A DNA stretch of 64,000 nt, taken from assembly GCF_009873495.1 (NCBI RefSeq), contig NZ_CP046703.1, forward strand, positions 6,290,501 through 6,354,500. Reading direction: 5' to 3'. How positions within the stretch are numbered: position 1 is the first letter of the stretch; each line of letters begins with the position of its first letter. The DNA comes from Nostoc sp. ATCC 53789 (GTDB lineage: Bacteria; Cyanobacteriota; Cyanobacteriia; Cyanobacteriales; Nostocaceae). The notes under the pieces were generated by a model. The model was given only the letters and a program-made list of their open reading frames with translations, had not been told where the DNA came from and searched no databases. Made by a program: the position numbers and the translations under genes. Below are positions 1 through 8,608 of the stretch, piece after piece.

Positions 1-253
1 CGGCTATTCTTAATTGCGTTTGGTGATTATCGGCTACTAATTGCTGTTGAAAAATTCTTGCTTGTTCAAAAGCTTCAACATCACCGCTTTTTTTATTTGC
101 AGGATTTAGAACTTTGAGTATTTCAGGAATTGCCTCTATCGATTCATATTTACTCAGTCCTAAACTAGATTTATTTCTATTTTGGACTAGCTCTACAACA
201 ACAGGCGCAAACTCTAGTACCAGTTGAATTAGTAACATTAACCCTTGCTGCAT
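1..253 (-). CDS. partial hypothetical protein, N-terminal 84 residues
   Basis: An open frame begins with ATG at 253 and runs off the left edge, so only the N-terminus is visible. The first 30 residues are hydrophobic and acidic (MQQGLMLLIQLVLEFAPVVV), followed by a polar stretch rich in Lys, Asn and Gln. I do not recognise a family. The frame stays open for the whole 253 bases and the codon use resembles the neighbours, which is why I treat it as real. It is divergent from the HMA-like gene that starts at 759. Confidence 0.5.
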   Translation of the reverse strand, partial: MQQGLMLLIQLVLEFAPVVVELVQNRNKSSLGLSKYESIEAIPEILKVLNPANKKSGDVEAFEQARIFQQQLVADNHQTQLRIA

Positions 254-758
254 AAACACATACCTAGAAACTAATTGAAGAAGAATTCAGAAGTCATAAT
301 CAAGACGCTCTCTACAAGACGCTGTGCTATCCGCTTTTTAGGTCAAAATTCATTCTAAATTTTGATTCCTGACTCTTGAATTCTGTTTTGATAGAATAAA
401 TAAGCAAGGCTTACATGAAATCAGGGTAATACTGTCATCCAGCAAATTCATACATAGCCTTGATGTTACTACTTGAGAGTATAGTAACTCAAACGTAAAA
501 CATGAAACTCGTTATATGTCAATAAATCTATGTGGTTAAATCCCTGTAAATTAAAATAAACACAGTATTAAAGAAACTTAATCAACTTGATAGCAACGAG
601 AACTAGATTCACTACTGAGATAGATTTCTTCATTCAGAAAAATAGGTATAACTAGAGTAAAGTTAATGCAGTTCAATAAAGCACTCTCTTAAAACATTAA
701 TAGATAAGTTTATCAGCTTGGTTGCGTTTTTTATTTTTTGAAATTAAAAAATAGTACG
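254..758. other. intergenic region, AT-rich, divergent promoter space
   Basis: No convincing gene is seen here. It separates two divergent genes and must carry both promoters. An imperfect inverted repeat lies at 282-296 and 370-384, with 13 of 15 positions matching, built around a GAATTC core. Confidence 0.5.
282..384. repeat. imperfect inverted repeat around GAATTC
   Basis: The arms AGAATTCAGAAGTCA (282-296) and TGACTCTTGAATTCT (370-384) are inverted copies with two mismatches. The 73-base spacer contains a short run resembling the palindromic repeats elsewhere in the window (CTCTCTACAAGACGCTGTG). It is probably a degraded dispersed repeat rather than a regulatory site. Confidence 0.35.
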
Positions 759-1403
759 ATGACTTCGATAAAACGGTCTAACTCTGGCAAAGCTGCTAGT
801 ATGAACCTGCGTTTACCACCAAAAAAGGCAACTAAAAGCGTAGCTAAGAAAGCAGAGTCATCCCAAAAGATATTCTATAGCATAGTCCATACAATTCCTG
901 GACGGATTCGTTTTCGTATTCCTCTGTTAGCCAGAGATACTGAGTATGCTAATCAACTTAAATTATCGATGGAATCCGATCCTAGAGTTACAAATGTCCG
1001 TACTAACCCAAAAGCTGCATCCATTGTCATCAATTATAAAGTAGGTGTAATTTCAGATAATCAAATGCGCGAGCATCTGGTTAATCTGATTCAAACTGCT
1101 CAAGATGTGGTTCTGCCAAAAGAGGTAATGGCAAAATCAATCGTAGGGGCTATCTTTGATGCTCTAATCAACTTAATTGATAATACGCGCAAGATTAACC
1201 AAGCACGTAATGTTCTTGTATATAGAAGGTTTAGAACAGACATTTGGGAATGGATGCTTTCTACCTCAAGAAGCCTAATTAAGAAGTTAAAATCTGCCAC
1301 CATGTTTATCTTGCCTAACAAGCGGTGGCGATTAAGAGGCAATAGCGAGGCGAATTCCCAGCCTTTGAAACTGAAATCTACCAGCGAAGCAAATCTTATA
1401 TAG
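759..1403 (+). CDS. HMA-like (heavy-metal-associated fold) domain protein
   Basis: The product is about 214 residues. A basic, Lys-rich N-terminus (about 35 residues) precedes a ferredoxin-like domain with the signature VHTIPGRIRFRIP, then a long helix and the strand pattern VTNVRTNPKAASIVINY. That is the layout of the HMA2-type domains found in cyanobacteria. The CxxC metal-binding motif of true copper chaperones is absent, so metal binding is not supported. The C-terminal 80 residues are basic and of unknown fold. I chose the ATG at 759 over an upstream in-frame TTG at 738 because ATG is the commoner start; neither has a strong Shine-Dalgarno. The next gene also begins with an HMA-like domain, which suggests a functional link. 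The role is unknown. Confidence 0.65.
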   Translation: MTSIKRSNSGKAASMNLRLPPKKATKSVAKKAESSQKIFYSIVHTIPGRIRFRIPLLARDTEYANQLKLSMESDPRVTNVRTNPKAASIVINYKVGVISDNQMREHLVNLIQTAQDVVLPKEVMAKSIVGAIFDALINLIDNTRKINQARNVLVYRRFRTDIWEWMLSTSRSLIKKLKSATMFILPNKRWRLRGNSEANSQPLKLKSTSEANLI

Positions 1404-1646
1404 TTACTAATAGTAAGTAAGCGTAAATAATTGTCGTTGGGATAAGGCAATAGGCAATAAGTATAAGAGCTTTAGTCTATTTCTTTTTTATTTGCATAGT
1501 TTTATTTTATTGTATCAACTTATTTAATGGCCATTAAAATGATTCCTGCTTAAGAGTAATTAGCTCTAAAAAACGGGGATTTACTATAATTCCTAAAAAT
1601 TTCTTTTACTTAGCCTTCAATCCAAACATTTTATTATTAATAACAA

Positions 1647-2771
1647 ATGGATACTCCTCGCTGTCAAAAACTTCTTAATCAAACCTATTGGGTTCAAGCA
1701 ATACATACTACTGTTAAGGGAAGAGCTAGATATAAAGTAAATGGGCTTTATCATTCGGAAGCTCTCAAAAGATATCTTGAATCGAGATTATTAGAGGATA
1801 AAATAATCTCGCAAGCTCGTGCTAATAGTTACACAGGGAATGTGCTTGTTATTTTTCATCAAGATGAAAGTTTAAATGCGAACGCCGTTCGCGAAGCGTG
1901 TCCGACAGGACAAGGCGGGTCTTCTCTTCGAGACGCTGCGCGAACGACCATCGCATCGCTTATCCAAGAAATTGTCTTAGATTATCGGAGAAAAGCCAGT
2001 AAATCACTTGGAACTAGTAACTTACATTCTTTTGGCACTAAAGAAAACATTGGTTTCGTTGGGGGTAATAATCGAAACATATTTGATTCAGCCGTACTGT
2101 CTCAAATATCTATGCAGCGACAATTAAACCAAACAGCCAGTCAACTTATTCCGGTTGTTTGTACCCTTGTATGTGGTACTGCACTGTTGTACGCATATAA
2201 TCTTGACGAAGCCATTTTGCTCTTGATCCAGAAGCTGCATACACCACTGCGCGATCGCATCATGCTTGGTATCACTTTTCTAGGCGATCCCCTAGTAATG
2301 CTGATATCTTCTTTGGGGCTGTCGATTAGTCCGTTATATTCTAATCGTTGCAGGCAAGCAACCATCTTGGGTATCGCTGGAGTTGGCGCAATCTTGCTAA
2401 ATTGTTTAATGAAAATATTTTTTGGTAGAGCGCGTCCAGCACTGTGGGAGCATATTATTAATGTCGGCCAACACAGTTTTCCTAGCGGCCATGCAATGGT
2501 TTCAATAGTAATTTACGGTTTTACTGGCTATATTCTGGCAAAGCAGTTTCCTGAATGGCGCTTTTGGATTTATGGCTTGACTATTTTCTTGATTGCTGCG
2601 ATCGGTTTTAGTCGGCTTTACCTGGGAGTACATTGGCTGACTGATGTGACAGCTGGCTATGCCGCAGGTTTGGTGTGGTTAATTGCCTGTATCCTGATTT
2701 TGGAATCGGAACAACAAGGAATAATTGACGAGTACATTCTCTCAGGACGGCGATTTATCGCGTCTCTCTAA
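1647..2771 (+). CDS. PAP2-family phosphatase with N-terminal HMA-like domain
   Basis: An integral membrane phosphatase of the type 2 phosphatidic acid phosphatase/undecaprenyl-pyrophosphatase family. All three signature motifs are present: K256-x6-RP (KIFFGRARP, 256-264), PSGH (279-282) and S322R-x5-H329-x3-D333. These supply the phosphate-binding and nucleophilic His residues. About five hydrophobic segments lie between residues 170 and 355. The first 75 residues resemble the HMA-like domain of the preceding gene (IHTTVKGRARYKV). Residues of about 78-100 are encoded by a dispersed palindromic repeat inserted in frame, and the last ten residues and the stop codon come from another repeat. The substrate is probably a lipid phosphate or pyrophosphate; which one cannot be told. 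The N-terminal fusion is unusual. Confidence 0.82.
   Translation: MDTPRCQKLLNQTYWVQAIHTTVKGRARYKVNGLYHSEALKRYLESRLLEDKIISQARANSYTGNVLVIFHQDESLNANAVREACPTGQGGSSLRDAARTTIASLIQEIVLDYRRKASKSLGTSNLHSFGTKENIGFVGGNNRNIFDSAVLSQISMQRQLNQTASQLIPVVCTLVCGTALLYAYNLDEAILLLIQKLHTPLRDRIMLGITFLGDPLVMLISSLGLSISPLYSNRCRQATILGIAGVGAILLNCLMKIFFGRARPALWEHIINVGQHSFPSGHAMVSIVIYGFTGYILAKQFPEWRFWIYGLTIFLIAAIGFSRLYLGVHWLTDVTAGYAAGLVWLIACILILESEQQGIIDEYILSGRRFIASL
1878..1946. repeat. short palindromic repeat inserted in frame in the PAP2 gene
   Basis: GC-rich inverted segments (GTTCGCGAAGCGTGTC and GACGCTGCGCGAAC) lie within an AT-rich gene. Related GC-rich segments occur at 28950-29070 and 52300-52385. The length keeps the frame open, adding about 23 residues between the HMA-like and PAP2 parts. 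Confidence 0.7.
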
Positions 2772-2809
2772 CGTATAAGTCTTTTAGACGCGATAAATCG
2801 CGTCTCTAC
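2746..2809. repeat. inverted dispersed repeat forming the 3' end of the PAP2 gene
   Basis: Arms GACGGCGATTTATCGCGTCT and AGACGCGATAAATCGCGTCT are separated by about 19 bases. The same unit appears at 5295-5320 and 49766-49825. The left arm encodes the last residues and stop of the PAP2 gene. The hairpin could also act in transcript end formation between the convergent PAP2 and flv2 genes. Confidence 0.7.
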
Positions 2810-2865
2810 ATGAGGGCTTTCTGGCTTATCCCAAGCGTATTGGGATAAAACTAGAACTGGATCTG

Positions 2866-4602
2866 TTAATAATAGCTGCCAGATTTCCGATGCTCCAAAG
2901 CAGTGATACCATCATTTTCCAACACTTCACCGTGATTAATAACGGCATAAATTAACCATCTATCGCCACATTCAAGCTGATTTTGCACCGTACATTCTAA
3001 ATAGGCTAATGCCTCATTCAAAATCAAACAACCATTATCAGCAGTTTTTGTGGAAAGATTTGCAAAAGGATTATCGCCTAAAGTGCTATGACGAGAAAAA
3101 TAGCGTCGCACATTTCTTCCTTCTTTGAGGATATTCAGCACAAATTTATCACCAGGATGATGCATTAAATCTGCATTCTGCTCGTTAGCGATCGCAATCA
3201 TAATCCCTGGTGGGTTAAAAGTTGCCTGCGATACCCAAGAAGTTAAAACCCCTTTGTGGGTTTCTTCATCACGAGTTGTCACAACACACAGAGAACCAAT
3301 GATTCGCCCCACCGCTTGTTCGGTACGATCTACATGGGTTTCTGTCACAATTTGGCGGGAACTACGAAGTTTTTTAGTTTTCTTCAAGTTTTGGGCAAAG
3401 GAAGCACCTGCTTCTTGACACTGCTGAAGAATTTCAGAAGTAGGGCTAAAACGCACCCGAATTGTTTCAAACCCTAGTTGATAATTTGCATCTTTGAGCT
3501 TACTTTCGATTAAATCTATTGCCTCTCCACTCCAGCCGTAAGAACCAAACACCCCAGCTAACTTAGTTTTAGCCGCCACCGAGAGAACTATTCCTAAAGC
3601 AGTTTGAATTTGAGTCGGTGCATGGCCGCCTAAAGTGGGTGAGCCGATAATTAAGCCATCGCAAGTTTCTACAATGCGGTTAATCTCGGCAGAATCAGCT
3701 AGTTCACAGTTGATTGATTCTACATTAACTCCATTTTGAATCAAACCTTGAGCGATCGCATTCGCCATAATTGCTGTATTTCCATAAGCAGAAGCATAGA
3801 GCAAAGCGACACTCAATTCTTGAGATTTTTGTCCTTGACACCATTGACGGTAATCATAAGTAAAACGACTCAAGCTGTAACGCACAACTGGCCCGTGTGC
3901 TGGGGCATAACATCTGGCTCCCAAAAGCGATATTTTATCTAAGGCTACTTCGACTTGTTTTGCTTGGGGCGCATGGAGACATTCAAAATAGTAACGACGT
4001 TCCGCATCTAATCCCTTCCAGTCTTCATCAAACAAAGTATCTTCGCAAATATGAGCGCCGAAAAGTTTGTCTGTGTAGAGAATTTTCGTTGCAGAATCAT
4101 AAGTGCAAAGTCCATCGGCCCACCGGGGAGTTGGTACGGTGACAAATGATAGAAGATGTCCTTGTCCTAAATCTAGAGTATCTCCTGATCGCATCGCTTG
4201 AATAGGTGACTCAAATTCGGGGAAGGCAGTTTTTAGAGCATTGGCGGCGGGGCGAGAACAAATTAGAGTAGCTTGAGGAACCAGAGAGAGCAATACTTGT
4301 AAGGTTGCTCTGCGGTTTGGGTTGACATGACTGAGAACAATGTAATCTAGGGTAATGAAGTCTAGTTGTTGTGCAAGTTGCTCAAGGTAAATTTCGGTAA
4401 AAGATTCGCCGGGAGGGTCAATTAAAGCATTTTTATCAGCTTGAATCAGATAAGAATTTGCTGTAGTTCCCCGTTGACGAGAATACTCCACCTCAAATTT
4501 TAATCTGTCCCAAGTCCGCGATCGCAGAATCAGAGTATTTTTACCAATTTCAGCAACTTGGACATCTCTGCTATGGTTGGACGTTAATGTTGCAACAGAC
4601 AT
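2866..4602 (-). CDS. flv2: flavodiiron protein, Flv2/Flv1-type with non-canonical metal site
   Basis: A 578-residue class C diflavin flavodiiron protein: beta-lactamase-like domain (1-250), flavodoxin-like FMN domain (about 265-400) and NAD(P)H:flavin reductase-like domain (about 420-578). Such proteins reduce O2 using electrons from the photosynthetic chain. The diiron ligands are mostly replaced compared with the partner gene at 5539: H92, N94, N96, R160, K179 and H236 stand where that protein has H97, E99, D101, H164, D183 and H240. Degraded ligands are typical of Flv1/Flv2 subunits, which pair with a canonical Flv3/Flv4. Gene order (canonical subunit, small membrane protein, non-canonical subunit) favours flv4-2 over flv1/flv3. 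ATG at 4602 has AAGAGG upstream. It is the last gene of the operon and converges on PAP2. Confidence 0.8.
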   Translation of the reverse strand: MSVATLTSNHSRDVQVAEIGKNTLILRSRTWDRLKFEVEYSRQRGTTANSYLIQADKNALIDPPGESFTEIYLEQLAQQLDFITLDYIVLSHVNPNRRATLQVLLSLVPQATLICSRPAANALKTAFPEFESPIQAMRSGDTLDLGQGHLLSFVTVPTPRWADGLCTYDSATKILYTDKLFGAHICEDTLFDEDWKGLDAERRYYFECLHAPQAKQVEVALDKISLLGARCYAPAHGPVVRYSLSRFTYDYRQWCQGQKSQELSVALLYASAYGNTAIMANAIAQGLIQNGVNVESINCELADSAEINRIVETCDGLIIGSPTLGGHAPTQIQTALGIVLSVAAKTKLAGVFGSYGWSGEAIDLIESKLKDANYQLGFETIRVRFSPTSEILQQCQEAGASFAQNLKKTKKLRSSRQIVTETHVDRTEQAVGRIIGSLCVVTTRDEETHKGVLTSWVSQATFNPPGIMIAIANEQNADLMHHPGDKFVLNILKEGRNVRRYFSRHSTLGDNPFANLSTKTADNGCLILNEALAYLECTVQNQLECGDRWLIYAVINHGEVLENDGITALEHRKSGSYY

Positions 4603-4618
4603 AATAACCTCTTTTAAT

Positions 4619-4760
4619 AATTGAGAATTTGGAATTGGGAATGGGGAATTGGAAATTGGGAACTTGTACTGAGCGCAGTCGAAGTATGGGGAATTGGGAA
4701 TTGGTTATTATCCTTGTCTCCCTTATCTCCCCAATTCCTAACTCCTAACTCTCCACTCCC
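4619..4760. repeat. low-complexity GAATTGGGAATTGGG repeat tract
   Basis: Tandem GGGAATTGG-type units are followed by a CTCCCC/AATTCC-rich complement, giving an imperfect inverted structure. Similar tracts are at 29645-29795 and 56545-56590. It fills the gap between the psiE-like gene and flv2. Confidence 0.7.
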
Positions 4761-4765
4761 GATTT

Positions 4766-5278
4766 TTAATGACCATTGTTTTGTATTAATTCAGACTTGG
4801 CTCTGCTTCTATAGCGTTTAGATACTTCTTGTTCTGGGTCGATACCTTCAAAGGTAGGGGGTAGCCAAACTCGGAGAAACAGTAGTACTCCCAGCACTAA
4901 TAAAAAGGCACAAGTTGCTAAAACTTGACTCCAACTTGTTTCTAGAACACCTTTAACAATGACTTCTCGCAAAGCAGAAACGATGGAAACTTCAACAGCT
5001 ACCCCAATAGATACTCGATGTTCTTGTAGGTAAATAATCAACAATCGGAATAGCTCAACTAATATGAGCAAAAAGAGAATATCGGCAGTAACAGCATGAA
5101 AATCTAGAGGTGGAAGTAAGGAGAGAAACATATCTCTCACCTGAAGCACCATGAAGCTAAATAAACCGATACACAAACAAATCACAATCACATCTTGGAT
5201 AAATTCCAAGGTTCGCACAACGCGTCCACGGTTGATTTCGTACATCGTAATCGGAGTATTTTCAGCAGATTTATACAT
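4766..5278 (-). CDS. PsiE-like four-helix membrane protein of the flavodiiron operon
   Basis: A 170-residue membrane protein with about four hydrophobic segments (about 28-50, 62-85, 92-112, 118-138) and a charged C-terminal tail. The central pattern LVELFRLLIIYLQEHRVSI resembles the phosphate-starvation-inducible PsiE family. Its position between a canonical and a non-canonical flavodiiron gene matches the small membrane protein of the flv4-2 operon (Sll0218 in Synechocystis), reported to help photosystem II. A photosystem II role here is inferred from position only. ATG at 5278 is used. A dispersed palindromic element sits between this gene and the upstream flv4. Confidence 0.72.
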   Translation of the reverse strand: MYKSAENTPITMYEINRGRVVRTLEFIQDVIVICLCIGLFSFMVLQVRDMFLSLLPPLDFHAVTADILFLLILVELFRLLIIYLQEHRVSIGVAVEVSIVSALREVIVKGVLETSWSQVLATCAFLLVLGVLLFLRVWLPPTFEGIDPEQEVSKRYRSRAKSELIQNNGH

Positions 5279-5334
5279 AATTTTTTGGGAGTTGTAGAGA
5301 CGCGATTCATCGCGTCTATAGGGAGCAGAGGAGC

Positions 5335-5505
5335 CTAAGAGGTTGTTTTAAAAGTAGTTAGCTGTGATTTTAGGTACTTGTTGATCCCCCCTAACCCCCC
5401 TTAAAAAGGGGGAAACTGGAATTAAAGTCCCCCTTTTTAAGGGGGATTTAGGGGGATCTAAAACTTTTTGTTACCGAGAAGAGGACTTTTCAAACAACCT
5501 CTAAG
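5335..5505. mobile_element. MITE-like palindromic element inside the flavodiiron operon
   Basis: About 170 bases. The outer inverted ends are CTAAGAGGTTGTTTTAAAAGT on the left and ACTTTTCAAACAACCTCTAAG on the right, with two mismatches. Inside is a long palindromic core (5383-5458) bounded by GATCCCCC and GGGGGATC, with pairing of AAAAAGGGGG and CCCCCTTTTT. Related cores occur at 45032-45104 and 45571-45656. No coding capacity. The RNA would form a long hairpin between flv4 and the psiE-like gene. Confidence 0.75.
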
Positions 5506-5538
5506 ACAAATGACCAATGACCAATGACAAATGACAAA
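5506..5538. repeat. short heptameric tandem repeat (ATGACCA/ATGACAA)
   Basis: About four tandem seven-base units directly downstream of flv4. These are typical short tandem repeats of heterocyst-forming cyanobacteria; further arrays lie at 16070-16090, 26577-26667 and 56650-56695. Confidence 0.7.
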
Positions 5539-7269
5539 TTAGTAATGATTGCCAATTTTGCGGTGATGCGCGGCGGTAAGTGCATCTAACTTGGAAACCC
5601 TTCCAGTTTGGACTGTGCTATAAATTACCCAATGATCTCCACAATCCATGCGGCTAGTGATTTCACATTCCATGTAAGCTAGGGCTTCAGCTAAAACGGG
5701 CGATCCATTGTTCGCTGGATATGTCTTCACTCCAGCAAATCGGTCTGCACCAGGAGCGAAACGCTTGAGGAAATGTTTCATTAATCCTTGATATTTGCCT
5801 TCTTCTAAAACGTTTAGAACAAAGCGATCGCCAACGTGCATCAAAGATTCAATTGCTCGATCTTTGGATACTGCGATCGCAACTCCTAAAGGCTCAAGGC
5901 TGGCTTGTGTCACCCAAGAAGCAAACATTGCGCTCTGAATTTCTCCTTTTTTGGCGGTGATAATGTATAAACCTGTACTAATACGCCCTAAAGCCTTCTC
6001 TAGCTCCGTATTGATGGATTTAATTTGTTTAATGGTGCGATCGCGGTTCAACCATTGACCCAAATCTGTACCCGCTTCATCACAAAGCTGTTCCGTTGCT
6101 TGGGTAGGAATTTCTTTAACTAAAATAGGTGGAAAGGCTTCAGTTAATCCCAGTTCTTGAAACTTATTGCGTAAAGGATAAATAGGTTCATCTTCTCCAC
6201 CTCCCGACTCTAATAAACCAATTGACTGCTTTTTGTGAACAGCAGCTAAAATAGTGCTTAAAGAAGCTTGAGCCATCACCGAAGATTGGGGTGGCATTGC
6301 AATTACTAAACCAGAAGATTGTGCAACTAATTCTCGAACTTCTTGAGGTTCAGAACTATTGAGAGGAAATAATTCCACTGCTACGCCTGTTTTCGCACAT
6401 CCATGAGCTATGGTACGGACTAACTGCTCGCTATGGCCGTAATCTTCAACATAAAATAGAGCCACTAGAGTCTCTGTTTTTGCTTGTTCTAAACTCCAGT
6501 TTTGATACCGTCCGAGCCATTCTGGAATATAGTGTTGTAATAAAGGCCCATGTCCCGTAGCAACTGTTCCTATTTCTAACTTTTCAATCCGCTTTAAAGC
6601 TGCCAAAACAGACCGAGCATTGGGACCCATAAGACAATCATAATAATATTGAAAATCTTCCTCAAGTAAGGTGATATTTTCATCATAAGTGTGGTCATCA
6701 CAGTAGTGCATCCCAAACACATCACAGGTGTAGAGAGTGCTAGTTTTGTGGTCATAAGTAAAGATTGTGTCAGGCCAGTGTAAGTTAGGTGCAGAGATAA
6801 ATTCTAATTCGTGTCCGTTGCCTAAATCTAATCGCTCTCCACTTTTCACCTGCCTTGAATTAAAGGGCTGGTGAACCATATTTTCTAAAAATTGAATAGC
6901 TACCTTAGCACCAACAACAGTAATTGAGGGAGCTAGTTGCAAAATATTTTTTACTAAGCCACTATGATCTGGTTCCGTATGGCTAATAATCAAATAATCT
7001 ATTTTAGTCGGATCAATTAATCCCACCAGTATCTCAAGATATAGTTGCTCAAACTTTCGGTGAGATGTATCAACTAAGGCAACTTTTTCTCCTTGAATTA
7101 AAAAAGAATTATAAGTCGTACCATTCCGTAAACCAAACTCGACATCAAAACGTTCTCTATCCCAGTCTAGACAACGAATAGCAGTTGTTTGAGAAGCAAT
7201 TTCGACAGTTTCTACTGTCAAACGTCCTGGGTTGGGAGTAACTTGAGTGGGCTGTATGAGTGCAACCAT
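5539..7269 (-). CDS. flv4: flavodiiron protein, Flv4/Flv3-type with canonical diiron site
   Basis: A 576-residue class C flavodiiron protein with diiron beta-lactamase-like (1-255), flavodoxin-like (about 265-400) and flavin reductase-like (about 425-576) domains. All diiron ligands are in place: H97-x-E99-x-D101-H102, H164, D183 and H240. The spacing between H97, H164 and D183 (67 and 19 residues) equals that in classic flavodiiron enzymes. It should be the catalytically competent partner of the subunit encoded at 2866. I call it flv4 because of the operon order flv4-membrane protein-flv2; sequence alone would also allow flv3. ATG at 7269 has GGAG six bases upstream. The operon promoter should lie in 7270-7478, shared with a divergent gene. 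Confidence 0.8.
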   Translation of the reverse strand: MVALIQPTQVTPNPGRLTVETVEIASQTTAIRCLDWDRERFDVEFGLRNGTTYNSFLIQGEKVALVDTSHRKFEQLYLEILVGLIDPTKIDYLIISHTEPDHSGLVKNILQLAPSITVVGAKVAIQFLENMVHQPFNSRQVKSGERLDLGNGHELEFISAPNLHWPDTIFTYDHKTSTLYTCDVFGMHYCDDHTYDENITLLEEDFQYYYDCLMGPNARSVLAALKRIEKLEIGTVATGHGPLLQHYIPEWLGRYQNWSLEQAKTETLVALFYVEDYGHSEQLVRTIAHGCAKTGVAVELFPLNSSEPQEVRELVAQSSGLVIAMPPQSSVMAQASLSTILAAVHKKQSIGLLESGGGEDEPIYPLRNKFQELGLTEAFPPILVKEIPTQATEQLCDEAGTDLGQWLNRDRTIKQIKSINTELEKALGRISTGLYIITAKKGEIQSAMFASWVTQASLEPLGVAIAVSKDRAIESLMHVGDRFVLNVLEEGKYQGLMKHFLKRFAPGADRFAGVKTYPANNGSPVLAEALAYMECEITSRMDCGDHWVIYSTVQTGRVSKLDALTAAHHRKIGNHY

Positions 7270-7478
7270 TTGTTTTCTCCAAAAAGATTGTTATATGAAG
7301 CGAGCGTTATGTCTCTTATATTTACCTGAAATACTCAATTAGTAAAATGCCAATTTCTAAAGCTAATCATCAGAAAGTTTTATTCATTATTTAGATTGAT
7401 TTACCATTGAAATTTCTCAATGTTTATCATCAATAATGAATGTGAGAAAATGTAAATAATCAGTTAAAATGGTTTGGC

Positions 7479-8411
7479 ATGTCGTTAATATTTTTTCCTC
7501 CTCCCATACAACAAATCAACAGCGAAATCATCCATTGCGCTGGTGTTGATCTGTATGTACTACGCCTGGATCTCATGCACCCGTGGGTTAACGGCAATAA
7601 GTGGTTCAAGCTGAAATACAATCTTTTGGAGGCCAAGGAGAAAAATTTCACAACACTGCTTACTTTTGGCGGCGCTTATTCCAATCACATCTATGCAACT
7701 GCGGCGGCTGGTAATCTTTTCGGTTTTCGTACCATCGGCGTAATTCGTGGGGAGGAGAGACTACCACTAAACCCGACGCTGAGTTTTGCTGTACAACAGG
7801 GTATGCAGCTTGTGTACATGAACCGCGAAATGTATCGACAGCGCAACACACCAGTGATAGAGGAATATCTGCAACAACGCTTCGGTGAAGTGTTTATCAT
7901 TCCCGAAGGTGGGAGTAATTTAAATGGTGTGCGCGGCTGTATGGAGATCATTGATAATGCCGTCTACGCATTTGATCATATATGCGTAGCCTGTGGTACA
8001 GCTACCACACTGACTGGTATTGCCCTTTCATTGCATCAAGGACAAAGAGCGATCGCTTTTCCCGTTCTGAAAAATGGCTCATTTCTTGCACAAGAAATTG
8101 AAAGTCTGCTGACAAATTACCTCGCCTCTGATTTACCCGCACCATCTAACTCTCCCGCTTCCTGGGAATTGGTATGTGATTACCATTTTGGCGGCTATGC
8201 AAAGGTGAACGATGAGTTACTACTGTTCAGCCAACAGTTCAGGGAGCAACATGGCATACCCCTCGATTACGTATATACCGCCAAAATGTTTTACGGAGTA
8301 ATGGATTTACTAAAACAGGGATTTTTTAGTAAAGGCGATTCGTTGCTGCTCATACACACAGGAGGCTTACAGGGCAATGTTGGCATGGAAGAGCGGCTGA
8401 AAAGATGGTAG
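7479..8411 (+). CDS. PLP-dependent D-cysteine desulfhydrase/ACC deaminase family protein
   Basis: A 310-residue fold-type II pyridoxal-phosphate enzyme. K41 in the motif GNKWFKLKYNL is the expected Schiff-base lysine, and FGGAYSNH (about 66-73) is the conserved loop next to the cofactor. The Gly-rich HTGGLQG near the C-terminus should bind phosphate. Family members desulfurate D-cysteine or deaminate 1-aminocyclopropane-1-carboxylate; the sequence does not decide between them, though true ACC deaminases are usually about 340 residues. The ATG at 7479 is the only good start. It is divergent from the flv operon. Confidence 0.75.
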   Translation: MSLIFFPPPIQQINSEIIHCAGVDLYVLRLDLMHPWVNGNKWFKLKYNLLEAKEKNFTTLLTFGGAYSNHIYATAAAGNLFGFRTIGVIRGEERLPLNPTLSFAVQQGMQLVYMNREMYRQRNTPVIEEYLQQRFGEVFIIPEGGSNLNGVRGCMEIIDNAVYAFDHICVACGTATTLTGIALSLHQGQRAIAFPVLKNGSFLAQEIESLLTNYLASDLPAPSNSPASWELVCDYHFGGYAKVNDELLLFSQQFREQHGIPLDYVYTAKMFYGVMDLLKQGFFSKGDSLLLIHTGGLQGNVGMEERLKRW

Positions 8412-8550
8412 AGCAAAAAGTAGGCAATTAGCTTACTCAAACCTATTAACAAATTCCACAACACTTTGTTAGTATAGATTTTTACTGCAATATAGCTTCC
8501 ATATATTGTCCAATTCCTATATCGGAAAGACCCTGAAAGTCTATAATTCT

Positions 8551-8576
8551 GTAGCATATTAGCTACCAATATTGGT
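8551..8576. promoter_or_regulatory. two overlapping short palindromes upstream of the NACHT gene
   Basis: GTAGC-N6-GCTAC (8551-8566) overlaps the perfect 12-base palindrome ACCAATATTGGT (8565-8576), 33 bases before the NACHT start codon. The position suits an operator or a hairpin in the leader. This is inference only. Confidence 0.35.
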
Positions 8577-8608
8577 TCACCTTAATCATCTGTATCTAGA
8601 TAAGATTT

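Noticed and set aside
4621..4821. 66-codon open frame on the plus strand
   Set aside because: Encoded by the GAATTGGG tract and antisense to the psiE-like gene.
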